From Planctomycetaceae bacterium (GTDB lineage: Bacteria; Planctomycetota; Phycisphaerae; Phycisphaerales; SM1A02), in contig NYVB01000088.1 in the NCBI GenBank assembly GCA_002684315.1, positions 7,603-16,551 on the forward strand: 8,949 nt of DNA, given 5' to 3'. This document shows positions 1 through 6,477 of the stretch, in pieces. Position 1 is the stretch's first letter; each line of letters opens with the position of its first letter. Position numbers and translations under genes: made by a program. Under the pieces are notes generated by a model that saw only the letters and a list, made by a program, of their open reading frames with translations, was not told where the DNA came from and made no database searches.

Positions 1-1270
1 ACGCGTCCTACCGGGTGGCGTGAGCAGAAACACGGTTCTACGCAAACCACACCCCCCCTATGCCGCCTTCGGAGAAGGGTGTCGCCTGACCGACCTTGAC
101 GGCAACACGCGCATCGATTTCTCGAACAACATGGCATCGTTGATCCATGGACACGCCTACGCGCCCATTGTGGAAGCTGTCACCCGACAACTCGAACGTG
201 GCACCGCCTACATGATGGCGACGGAGTGCGAGGTCGCCTACGCCGAACACATCTGCTCGAGAAATCCCGGATTCGAAAAGGTCCGTTTCGTCAACTCAGG
301 CACCGAAGCGATCATGGTGGCCATCAAGGCTTCAAGAGCCTTCACCGGTCGCACTCGCATCGCCAAGGTCGAAGGTGCCTATCACGGTGGGTATGACTAC
401 GCGGAAGTGAGCCAGACCCCTCGCCCCGAAAACTGGGGCAGCATCGATCGCCCCAACAACGTGCCACTGGTGCATGGCACACCGGACTCGTCTCTCGACA
501 GCGTGGTGATCATTCCATTCAATGATGTGGATCGAGCGCTTGCGATTCTCGATGAAAACGCAGCTGATCTTGCCGGAGTCGTCCTGGACCCGATGCCGCA
601 TCGAGTCGGACTGAATCCGGTCGAACCGGAGTTCCTGAAAGCGATTCGCGACTGGACCAGAAAGAACGGCTCATTGCTCGTCCTGGACGAAGTCATCACG
701 TTCAGATCGACGTACGGCGGACTTCAGATGCGATACGGGGTGGAAGCGGATCTCACCGCGATGGGCAAGATGATTGGCGGTGGTTTTCCCGTCGGGGCGG
801 TCGCTGGCCGTGCCGATGTGATGGACGTGATGGATCCCAACGGAAGCAACTACGTCTTCCCGCATTCAGGAACGTTTTCCGCCAATCCCATCAGCATGGT
901 GGCGGGCCATGCCGCGATGAAGGACTTCGACGGTGCAGCCGTGGAACGTCTGAATGCCCTGACCAGACGGGCTCACCAGGGCATCACCGAGGCGGCCAGG
1001 GCCACGGGAGCGAAAGCCTGCGTCACGGGTGGTGGTTCGATCGTGCGGGTCCACATGAAGGAAGCGCCTCCCAGAGACTTCCGTGAAGCCTTCCTGACTC
1101 CTGAAGAGAATCAACGATTGAAGACCCTCCTCGATCATCTGTTCGAAGCTGGATTCATCATGATCAACACCTGCACCGCGATGATGTCGACTCCGATGAC
1201 CGAAGTGGAGATCGATGCACTGGTCTCCGCATGCGGCGAGGGATTTGAAAAGATCGCCGGGATGCCCTGA
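1..1270 (+). CDS. Class-III PLP aminotransferase, glutamate-1-semialdehyde aminotransferase superfamily (5' end cut by window)
   Basis: This is a fold-type I PLP enzyme related to HemL. The reading frame is open to the left edge (phase from base 2) and reads RVLPGGVSR at the edge. LPGG is the conserved N-terminal element of this superfamily, so the true start lies left of the window and the GTG at 20 is an internal Val. Numbering from that Val: NSGTEA at 92-97 (cofactor phosphate region), YHGG at 121-124, LDEV with the PLP-ring Asp at 223, GKMIGGGFPVGA with the Schiff-base Lys at 250, and SGTFSANP at 283-290. About 422 residues are visible, near the usual ~430. It departs from HemL around the active site (DEVITFR instead of DEVMTGFR), and no haem genes are nearby. 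I therefore infer an aminotransferase or aminomutase of unknown substrate rather than HemL. The stop is 31 bp from the end of the convergent thiolase gene, and I see no terminator between them. Confidence 0.92.
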   Translation, partial: RVLPGGVSRNTVLRKPHPPYAAFGEGCRLTDLDGNTRIDFSNNMASLIHGHAYAPIVEAVTRQLERGTAYMMATECEVAYAEHICSRNPGFEKVRFVNSGTEAIMVAIKASRAFTGRTRIAKVEGAYHGGYDYAEVSQTPRPENWGSIDRPNNVPLVHGTPDSSLDSVVIIPFNDVDRALAILDENAADLAGVVLDPMPHRVGLNPVEPEFLKAIRDWTRKNGSLLVLDEVITFRSTYGGLQMRYGVEADLTAMGKMIGGGFPVGAVAGRADVMDVMDPNGSNYVFPHSGTFSANPISMVAGHAAMKDFDGAAVERLNALTRRAHQGITEAARATGAKACVTGGGSIVRVHMKEAPPRDFREAFLTPEENQRLKTLLDHLFEAGFIMINTCTAMMSTPMTEVEIDALVSACGEGFEKIAGMP

Positions 1271-1301
1271 CTTCATGGAAAGCCGAAGGAAAGGCGATGG
1301 A

Positions 1302-2504
1302 TCACGCCCGCTCGAAGACCGTCGCCAATCCCTGACCGACACCGACGCACAAGGATGCCATCCCGTACTTCACCTCGCGGCGTTGCATCTCATGAACCAG
1401 AGTGGTGACGAGACGAGCTCCACTGCATCCAAGAGGATGACCGAGAGCGATCGCACCACCATTGACATTGACTCGTTCCCGATCCAGACCGAGCTCGCGG
1501 CAGCAGGCGAGGGCTTGTGCCGCGAAAGCCTCGTTCAGCTCCACCAATCCGATCTCTTGCAGAGAGAGCCCCGCACGTTCGAGCGCCTTGTGCACTGCTG
1601 GAACCGGGCCCATTCCCATCGATGATGGGGCCACGCCGGCAGACGCACTCGCGCCGACATAAGCGAGCGGGGTGAGTCCCAATTCCTTGGCACGCTCCGC
1701 CTCGACCAGCAACAAGGCAGCGGCGCCATCATTGACTCCGGATGAATTTCCCGCGGTCACCGTGCCCTGATCGTCCTGTGCGAAAGCGGGACGCAGACGG
1801 GCAAGTGCCTCCAGCGTGGTCCCGGGCCGCGGATGCTCGTCGGAGCTGACGATGATGGGGTCGCGTTTGCGCTGGGGAACCTCGACGGAAACAAGCTCAT
1901 CCGCGAACAAACCCTTTTCATCAGCGACAGCCCAGCGCTGCTGGCTCTGCAGAGCGAATTCATCCTGATCCTCGCGACTGATCGCATGTGCGCGAGCGAC
2001 ATTCTCCGCGGTGATGCCGAGTGGATCGGTGTGGCCCATCTCCTTCATTCGTGGATGAACGAACCGCCAGCCGATGGATGTGTCGTACAGTTCCTGAGCA
2101 CGCCCGAATGCGGTCTCGGACTTGCCCAGAACGTAGGGCGCGCGACTCATCGACTCGACGCCTCCGGCGATGAAGACATCACCATGATCAGCTTCGATCA
2201 TCCGCGAAGCGATGTTGATGGCCTCAAGTCCTGAAGCGCAGAGTCGATTGACGGTGGCGCCGGGAACGGTCTCCGGAAAACCCGCCAGAAGAGCTGACAT
2301 TCTTGCGACGTTCCGATTGTCTTCACCGGCCTGATTGGCGGCACCCAGATAGACATCGTCGACCAGAGCGGCATCGATTCCACTGCGCTCGATCAAAGCA
2401 CGCAGAACATGAGCGGCAAGATCATCCGGACGGATGCTGGCCAAAGCACCCCCGTAGCGGCCGATGGGTGTGCGAAGCGCTGCAACAATGGCTGTTTTTC
2501 TCAT
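1302..2504 (-). CDS. Thiolase, acetyl-CoA acyltransferase family, closest in character to 3-oxoadipyl-CoA thiolase (PcaF/PaaJ type)
   Basis: This 400-residue protein has the full length and all the catalytic elements of a degradative or biosynthetic thiolase. The nucleophilic Cys is at 89 in [19 protein letters not shown] is at 114-123, NEAFA begins at 324, GHP with the catalytic His is at 355-357, and the second Cys is at 386 in CVGVGQG. The stretches [22 protein letters not shown] and [19 protein letters not shown] are typical of the beta-ketoadipyl-CoA thiolase branch, which cleaves 3-oxoadipyl-CoA to succinyl-CoA and acetyl-CoA. No other aromatic-degradation or beta-oxidation gene is visible, so the substrate could also be acetoacetyl-CoA or another 3-oxoacyl-CoA. 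The ATG start gives the normal N-terminus ([15 protein letters not shown]). The upstream Shine-Dalgarno is weak (TAGG close to the ATG). It is probably a single-gene transcription unit in the cytoplasm. Confidence 0.93.
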   Translation of the reverse strand: MRKTAIVAALRTPIGRYGGALASIRPDDLAAHVLRALIERSGIDAALVDDVYLGAANQAGEDNRNVARMSALLAGFPETVPGATVNRLCASGLEAINIASRMIEADHGDVFIAGGVESMSRAPYVLGKSETAFGRAQELYDTSIGWRFVHPRMKEMGHTDPLGITAENVARAHAISREDQDEFALQSQQRWAVADEKGLFADELVSVEVPQRKRDPIIVSSDEHPRPGTTLEALARLRPAFAQDDQGTVTAGNSSGVNDGAAALLLVEAERAKELGLTPLAYVGASASAGVAPSSMGMGPVPAVHKALERAGLSLQEIGLVELNEAFAAQALACCRELGLDRERVNVNGGAIALGHPLGCSGARLVTTLVHEMQRREVKYGMASLCVGVGQGLATVFERA

Positions 2505-2510
2505 GACCTA

Positions 2511-2545
2511 GTGTACTCAGACACGGTACTCAGGCGGGTGCCTGA
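2511..2545. repeat. Cluster of short direct and inverted repeats just upstream of the thiolase gene
   Basis: GTACTCAG occurs at 2513-2520 and again at 2526-2533, a 13-bp period. The first copy is flanked by GTGT (2511-2514) and ACAC (2521-2524), which form inverted arms. Next to it TCAGGC (2530-2535) pairs with GCCTGA (2540-2545) around a GGGT loop. The cluster ends 7 bp before the thiolase ATG and lies in the 82-bp gap after the membrane-protein gene. It could be an operator for the thiolase or a weak transcript-end hairpin of the upstream gene. No T-run follows on either strand. The repeats are seen directly; the function is inferred. Confidence 0.3.
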
Positions 2546-2586
2546 AGCACCGACTCATGCTGTTTCGAGCGAATCGGCGGGTCATT

Positions 2587-3159
2587 TCACCGCACGTGAG
2601 CCATGCGCAGACGCCAGATCAGAAACAGAGGCCAGAAGACATGAAGACTGAAATCCAGCCCTCCCATGAGCAGAGCGTCACCAGGAATTCCATCGGCGGC
2701 GAGGGCGCGATAGATGTCCCAGGAGAAAATGATCGCGAAGACTCCGAAAATCAAGGAACTGATCGCCCAGATGAGGGTCGGTTTGAAGAACGATTCACGC
2801 TGCGCGGCCAGCAGACATCCCAGGACGATGCCAGTCAGTGAAAAGGCCAGTCGGACCCAGGCGAGGATCGACAACAACCACAGATCGGGAAGATCCTTCA
2901 CGAGCTCCCTCACGACGGTGCCTTCATTGAAATCCCCGATGGACACGGCGCCCCCACTGATGGTGTTGAAGAACTTGCCGACGTCCATGGCCGTTCCATG
3001 CTGGTAGACCCTGTGGCTGAGTTCCATCAGAACCTCGGCGAAACTTCCCATGAGAACCGCGAATCCAGAGTCGAAGATCGAAAAGAGAATCAGGATCGTG
3101 GCGACGACGGGAATCCAGCAATTGCAGGCGTTCGATGTGTTCTCTTTGGTGGTGGACAT
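2587..3159 (-). CDS. Four-helix integral membrane protein of unknown function
   Basis: I do not recognise a family for this 190-residue protein. The ATG at 3159 is preceded by AAGGGA at normal spacing. The frame stays open further upstream to 3507, but that part is unlike membrane protein and lies in the divergent promoter space. Four hydrophobic segments are visible at about residues 15-40, 93-119, 127-150 and 168-186. A soluble loop of about 50 residues (roughly 41-92) lies between the first two, including GGAVSIGDFNEG. The N-terminus is short and polar with two Cys (12 and 14). The C-terminus ends in a basic patch (WRLRMAHVR), suggesting a cytoplasmic end. No catalytic motif stands out. 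It is divergent from the EF-P gene and 82 bp upstream of the thiolase gene on the same strand, so co-transcription with the thiolase is possible but not shown. Confidence 0.75.
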   Translation of the reverse strand: MSTTKENTSNACNCWIPVVATILILFSIFDSGFAVLMGSFAEVLMELSHRVYQHGTAMDVGKFFNTISGGAVSIGDFNEGTVVRELVKDLPDLWLLSILAWVRLAFSLTGIVLGCLLAAQRESFFKPTLIWAISSLIFGVFAIIFSWDIYRALAADGIPGDALLMGGLDFSLHVFWPLFLIWRLRMAHVR

Positions 3160-3424
3160 GTGGCGTCCCTTCGCGAAATGCTGGGGTGTTTCATTCGAGC
3201 TGATGGTTTCAGGGCGTCGAAGTGCTTGAGGGAGACCCTCCACCGGAGTCTCCTGAAACGACATCCGTGGAGACCGAATGCTAGAGCATGAATGGCTCAT
3301 TGGCCAATCCGTCAATGATTTTCGCCAGCCGGTGGCAGGTTCCTCATACCTCTCGTACCATCGTGAAAACCGGTCAAGGCCGGGCCCGGAAAACAACCAC
3401 ACCAGACGGTGCAGGAGCCCCAAA
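3160..3424. promoter_or_regulatory. Divergent intergenic region between the membrane-protein gene and EF-P, with a hairpin and a palindromic patch
   Basis: These 265 bp must contain the promoters of both divergent genes, although I cannot point to a convincing -35/-10 pair for either. Two structures stand out. A hairpin lies at 3231-3253 (see its own entry). At 3297-3318, TCATTG and CAATGA form inverted arms around a 10-bp spacer, and the left arm overlaps the perfect 10-bp palindrome ATTGGCCAAT at 3299-3308. That patch is about 105 bp upstream of the EF-P start, so it could be an operator or upstream promoter element. No conserved coding sequence is apparent in the region. Confidence 0.4.
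3231..3253. other. Strong GC-rich hairpin in the divergent intergenic region
   Basis: GGAGA (3231-3235) pairs with TCTCC (3249-3253), and CTCC (3238-3241) pairs with GGAG (3245-3248) around an ACC loop. A 2-base CC bulge (3236-3237) separates the two helices, giving nine base pairs in all. It lies about 70 nt upstream of the membrane-protein ATG, so it could be a 5'-leader hairpin of that gene. It is not followed by a T-run and so is not a classical intrinsic terminator. The role is unknown. Confidence 0.35.
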
Positions 3425-3985
3425 GTGAAGGCAAGCGATCTTCGAAACGGCATGGCGATCAAGGTCTCAGGACAGATCAACGTGATTCTCAACACGGAAC
3501 ATGTCAAACCAGGAAAAGGCCCTGCCTACGTACAGGTCAAGACGAAGAACATCGAATCAGGTTCAGTGCTTGAGAAGAGACTTCGTTCCGTTGAGGAAGT
3601 CGATCAAGTCGACATCGACCGAAGACCGATGGAATTTCTCTACAACGACGGATCGGGGTTCGTCTTCATGGACGGCCAGACCTTCGATCAGATGACGCTC
3701 TTCGCAGAACTCGTCGAAGACGAGATGGGTTTCGTCAAAGCCAACACCGAAATCACGGTGCTGATCTGTGAAGGCCGCCCGGTCGCGGTGGAGCTTCCCA
3801 AGACGGTTGACCTCGAGGTTGCCGACACCCCACCCGGCATCAAGAATGCCACTGCCACGAATCAGTTGAAGGAAGCCACTCTGGAGACGGGGCTCAAGAC
3901 ACGCGTCCCACCCTTCATCAACATCGGCGACAAGGTCAGAATCTCGACGGATGACGGCTCGTACAACCAAAGAGTGAACGACTGA
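3425..3985 (+). CDS. efp: Elongation factor P
   Basis: EF-P binds between the P and E sites of the ribosome and helps form peptide bonds at consecutive prolines. The 186-residue product has the three-domain family length and shape. The KOW-like N-terminal domain carries VKPGKGPAY at 27-35, and Lys31 aligns with the Lys34 of E. coli EF-P that is modified by beta-lysylation. The middle OB domain has MEFLYNDG and MDGQTFDQ. The C-terminal OB domain has LEVADTPPGIKNATA and VPPFINIGDKVRI. The start is the GTG at 3425: AGGAG (3413-3417) lies 7 nt upstream, and the product MKASDLRNGM is the expected N-terminus. An in-frame ATG at 3278 would add 49 unconserved residues. The modification enzymes are not in the window. 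The gene converges on the TVP38-family gene with a 28-bp gap. Confidence 0.97.
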   Translation: MKASDLRNGMAIKVSGQINVILNTEHVKPGKGPAYVQVKTKNIESGSVLEKRLRSVEEVDQVDIDRRPMEFLYNDGSGFVFMDGQTFDQMTLFAELVEDEMGFVKANTEITVLICEGRPVAVELPKTVDLEVADTPPGIKNATATNQLKEATLETGLKTRVPPFINIGDKVRISTDDGSYNQRVND

Positions 3986-4013
3986 CGTGTCCCATTTCCC
4001 GTTCGCTCGGGGG

Positions 4014-4793
4014 TCATGCATCCTGAACGGGTGGCAACACCCCTGCAAGAGCTCGATTTGCAATCCTGGCGAGCACCGAGAAGACCACGATCAGGGCGAT
4101 CACTCCGATGATGATCGGAAGGAAGCCCTTCTCCTGCATGAAAGCCTGAATGTCCTTCGATCCATCCGCGGCCGCGGCTGCGGCGAAGCCGCAGGCGATC
4201 GCCGTTCGAGGCGTCATGCCGACAAAGGTTCCCGCGAGGTACGGAGCGAGCTTCGCTCCCCCTGCGGACATGGCGAGATTCGTGAGACTGAACGGGGAGT
4301 TCGGTGGAATTCTGATCAGTGTCACGATGCCGAAGGTCTTCCAGAAGCCTTCGGCAAGAAAGGCATGTCGAACCGCGGACCATCTGGGCTTTCGATCGAT
4401 CCAACGGGCGACCGAATCCCTGGACACCACACGACAGATCACCCAACCGATTGCCGAGCCTCCGGTGAAACCGATCAAGGCAGCAGGTGTTCCCAACCAG
4501 AAACCAAAGACCCAACCACCGAGAATCGCCTGAGCATAGGTCGGTAGGATTCCCAGCCCACAACAGACCATGAAACATGCGGCGTAGACAAGCAGTCCAT
4601 ACAAGGGAGCGGAGGCCCCTGCGATCACGAGCTCGGGACCTCCGAAGGTCCTGAGCCAGTCACCGATCGATCCGATCTCTGCGATGATCCAGAAACCCAG
4701 CAGTGGCGGAATCGCGACCCAGCAGATTCCCAGGATGGTCGATCCGATGAGACGACGTCTTTCGGACGCCGTGACCGGGCTCTGATGGTTCAT
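4014..4793 (-). CDS. TVP38/TMEM64 (VTT-domain) family membrane protein
   Basis: This 259-residue polytopic inner-membrane protein carries a VTT/DedA-type core (about 80-205). The signature elements are the glycine-rich block ILGGWVFGFWLG at 90-101, GFTGGSAIGWV at 108-118, and RIPPNSPFSLTN at 161-172 (Arg161, PF, Asn172). These are followed by YLAGTFVGMTPRTAIACG. Further hydrophobic segments flank the core near 17-40, 60-80 and 226-245. The VTT superfamily includes DedA proteins and eukaryotic TMEM41B/VMP1, which are linked to lipid scrambling and membrane homeostasis; the exact substrate here is unknown. The ATG has AGGCGGAG about 5 nt upstream. The gene follows the lipoprotein gene by 55 bp and is probably the last of the minus-strand cluster. 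Its stop faces the end of the EF-P gene. Confidence 0.87.
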   Translation of the reverse strand: MNHQSPVTASERRRLIGSTILGICWVAIPPLLGFWIIAEIGSIGDWLRTFGGPELVIAGASAPLYGLLVYAACFMVCCGLGILPTYAQAILGGWVFGFWLGTPAALIGFTGGSAIGWVICRVVSRDSVARWIDRKPRWSAVRHAFLAEGFWKTFGIVTLIRIPPNSPFSLTNLAMSAGGAKLAPYLAGTFVGMTPRTAIACGFAAAAAADGSKDIQAFMQEKGFLPIIIGVIALIVVFSVLARIANRALAGVLPPVQDA

Positions 4794-4830
4794 GATGACT
4801 CCGCCTGAATGAAGGACTTGCGGTCAAGTT

Positions 4831-4847
4831 CGGAAGAAGAGCTTCCG
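4831..4847. other. Hairpin immediately after the lipoprotein stop codon
   Basis: CGGAAG (4831-4836) and CTTCCG (4842-4847) form a perfect 6-bp stem with a 5-base loop. It starts one base after the lipoprotein stop on the minus strand and lies 37 bp before the TVP38-family ATG. No T-run follows in the minus-strand direction. It could stabilise the 3' end of the upstream message, or reduce readthrough into the membrane-protein gene. It is too weak to call an intrinsic terminator. Confidence 0.3.
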
Positions 4848-4848
4848 T

Positions 4849-5334
4849 TCAATCGCTGGATGATTCATCAACGGACTCGGCTGGAACCAGCTCGATCATT
4901 TCGATGACGTCCACTTCAACGTTCGTCGCTGGCTGGAGAAGCTCATGCATTTCCGCGAAGAACTCATCGAGCGCGGCATGCGCCTTGACGGGAATCATCC
5001 GATTGCGCACGGTTCCGGTGACCGCGGGTGGATCGGTTCGTTCCAGAACGAATTGCATATCAAGCGTCTCGATCTGACGGATTGGGTTGGCACCTTCATC
5101 GTGATAATCACGCTTGAGCCGGCGACTGATCTCGATTCGGTCATAGTTCGGGTCGAGCCAGACGTTGTTCTCGAGAAGAATCCAGTTCTGATACTCCGGT
5201 TCCTGGGCGACCGTGGCCATCACGGTCCAGACCTGCTCAGGTGAACGTCCGGAGAACACCTCGGATTTGGATGTACAGCCGGCCAGTAAGGTGATGGCGA
5301 GAAACGAGATCTTGGCAAGTCCTGAAAAAGTCAT
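4849..5334 (-). CDS. Small lipoprotein of unknown function
   Basis: The product starts with a short signal peptide and a lipobox, LLAGC, with the lipidated Cys at residue 20 from the chosen ATG. It should therefore be exported and anchored to a membrane. The mature part (about 140 residues) is soluble. It carries FSGRSPEQVWTVM and an alternating region (IEISRRLKRDY, METLD-like QIETLDMQFVLE), then an acidic Ser-rich end (ESVDESSSD). The blocks SPEQVW and NWILLENNVWLDP look like a small alpha/beta domain, but I cannot name a family. Two adjacent ATGs exist. The second (5334) is chosen because GGAG lies 6 nt before it and only 3 nt before the first (5337). A longer open frame up to 5565 overlaps the acylphosphatase gene and lacks a signal peptide. 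It sits 49 bp after acyP. Confidence 0.78.
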   Translation of the reverse strand: MTFSGLAKISFLAITLLAGCTSKSEVFSGRSPEQVWTVMATVAQEPEYQNWILLENNVWLDPNYDRIEISRRLKRDYHDEGANPIRQIETLDMQFVLERTDPPAVTGTVRNRMIPVKAHAALDEFFAEMHELLQPATNVEVDVIEMIELVPAESVDESSSD

Positions 5335-5383
5335 CATTCGCTCCGTGCTCGAAGGGTTTGAACTCAACACAGTATCGGAGCAT

Positions 5384-5671
5384 TCACTCCCGGAGAATGC
5401 GAAAAGCCGCGAACTCGTCAGTTCCTGAGAGTTCTCGGCGCTGAATCCGATCCACGTGGCCCGGAAGCGACGCCTCGATGGACTCGATCCATTCCGTGAC
5501 CCGGTCGCTAGGTCCTTGAATAGTGGCCGTGACGGTCCCCTGAGGATCATTTCTGACCCAACCAAGGAGTTCGTGGTGTCTGGCGTGCCGGGCAGCCGTC
5601 ATTCGAAAGCCCACCCCCTGGACCCGGCCCAGAAAAATGATTTCCTCGCAACGGGAATGATTGAGTGCCAT
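5384..5671 (-). CDS. acyP: Acylphosphatase
   Basis: This 95-residue cytosolic enzyme hydrolyses carboxyl-phosphate bonds such as acetyl phosphate and 1,3-bisphosphoglycerate in vitro. The family signature is intact: GRVQGVGFR at 15-23 provides the phosphate-binding loop and catalytic Arg23, and GWVRNDPQGTV at 37-47 provides catalytic Asn41. These are the same residue numbers as in the well-studied vertebrate enzymes. The C-terminal half (VTEWIESIEA, then DEFAAFRILR) is also typical. The ATG at 5671 gives the normal length. An open frame continues upstream to 5806 but lies inside yebC. No clear Shine-Dalgarno precedes it, and the start is only 19 bp after the yebC stop, so it is probably translated by coupling with yebC. 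A small hairpin spans that junction. Confidence 0.93.
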   Translation of the reverse strand: MALNHSRCEEIIFLGRVQGVGFRMTAARHARHHELLGWVRNDPQGTVTATIQGPSDRVTEWIESIEASLPGHVDRIQRRELSGTDEFAAFRILRE

Positions 5672-5683
5672 CAAGAGAGCCTG

Positions 5684-5699
5684 GAGGGGCTCAGCCCTC
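5684..5699. other. Hairpin with the yebC stop codon in its loop
   Basis: On the minus strand GAGGGC and GCCCCTC can pair with a single bulged C, placing the yebC TGA (5693-5691) exactly in the three-base loop. The acyP ATG lies 12 nt beyond the hairpin and has no visible Shine-Dalgarno. A ribosome finishing yebC would melt the structure, which fits translational coupling. The pairing is seen in the sequence; the role is inferred. Confidence 0.3.
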
Positions 5700-6434
5700 G
5701 AGACTGGCCTCTGGAATCTCTGCGTTGTGATGAACGGCCTGCACGTCATCATGATCATCGAGAACATCGATGAGGCGAAGAACCTGTCGAGCGACCTTGT
5801 CATCACACTGAACCATGGTCTGGGGTGTCCAGGTCAATTCAGCATTCTCGAGAGTGAGTTCGGCTGCCTCGAGTGCATCCTTCAGAGTGAGGAAATCAGC
5901 CGGCGGACATGTGATCTGCCAGTAGCCCTCTTCTGCAGTGACATCATCGGCCCCGGCTTCAAGAGCAAGCTCCATCAGTTCATCTTCGGTAATGGCCTCA
6001 GTGGAGATGAAGATCAAGCCCTGATGGGTGAATCCGAATGAAACCGACCCTGACTGGCCCAGCTTTCCGTTGTTCTTGTCAAACGCTTCGCGAATCTCAG
6101 GCGCAGCCTTCTGAGGATTGGAGATCAGAGTGTCGACAAGAATCGCGACACCACCGGGCCCGTATCCCTCGTATCTGACTTCCTCGAATCGTTCGGCGCT
6201 TCCGTCGAGCCCGGAACCTTTTTTCACCGCTTTGGCGATGTTGTCCTTGGGCATGTTGGCGGCTTTGGCCGCATCAATGGCGTACCGAAGGGTGACGTTG
6301 TACTCGGGGTCCCCACCGCCCTGCTGAGCGGAGACGATGATGGCTCGAGAACATTTTGACCAGAGCTTGCCGCGTTTCGCATCCTGGCGACCTTTTCGGT
6401 GCCTGATGTTCGCCCATTTACTGTGTCCTGCCAT
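5691..6434 (-). CDS. yebC: YebC/PmpR (TACO1) family protein, translation-linked factor
   Basis: This 247-residue protein matches the family end to end. The N-terminus is MAGHSKWANIRHRKGRQDAK (1-20). ANMPKDNIAKAVKKG lies at 59-73, YEGYGPGGVAILVDT at 88-102, APEIREAF at 111-118 and GSVSFGF at 129-135. The C-terminus has DVQAVHHNAEIPE at 230-242. YebC proteins were long annotated as transcriptional regulators. Mitochondrial TACO1, and more recently bacterial members, have been tied to relief of ribosome stalling, including at proline-rich motifs. The present context (infB, rbfA, with efp nearby) favours a translational role. Insertion of Pro-Gln at 107-108, before the usual APEIR, is a slight variation. 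The ATG has AAGGA 8 nt upstream. It follows the HhH/tail gene by 43 bp and precedes acyP by 19 bp. Confidence 0.96.
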   Translation of the reverse strand: MAGHSKWANIRHRKGRQDAKRGKLWSKCSRAIIVSAQQGGGDPEYNVTLRYAIDAAKAANMPKDNIAKAVKKGSGLDGSAERFEEVRYEGYGPGGVAILVDTLISNPQKAAPEIREAFDKNNGKLGQSGSVSFGFTHQGLIFISTEAITEDELMELALEAGADDVTAEEGYWQITCPPADFLTLKDALEAAELTLENAELTWTPQTMVQCDDKVARQVLRLIDVLDDHDDVQAVHHNAEIPEASLEG

Positions 6435-6477
6435 GACCTGGATCCTTCCACTGACTGCTCACCCCGCTAGGAGAGGT

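Noticed and set aside
1271..1301. Terminator between the convergent aminotransferase and thiolase genes
   Set aside because: No stem-loop or T-run can be found in the 31 bp.
866..1342. 158-residue minus-strand frame opposite the aminotransferase
   Set aside because: It is a shadow of a well-supported gene, and no family features are seen.
3278..3424. Upstream extension of EF-P from an ATG at 3278
   Set aside because: The extra 49 residues are not EF-P-like, while the GTG at 3425 has AGGAG at 7 nt and gives the standard N-terminus.
3160..3507. Upstream extension of the membrane-protein frame to 3507
   Set aside because: It overlaps the start of efp, has no membrane or family character, and the ATG at 3159 has a good ribosome-binding site.
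3986..4013. Bidirectional terminator between efp and the VTT gene
   Set aside because: Only a 4-bp CCCG/CGGG stem is present (3998-4011) and there is no T-run.
3862..4578. 238-residue minus-strand frame across the EF-P end and the VTT gene
   Set aside because: It overlaps two real genes in another frame and shows only Arg/Ser/Gly-rich shadow composition.
5672..5806. Longer acylphosphatase start inside yebC
   Set aside because: It would add 45 residues that read as a yebC shadow; the ATG at 5671 gives the family length and standard catalytic residue numbers.
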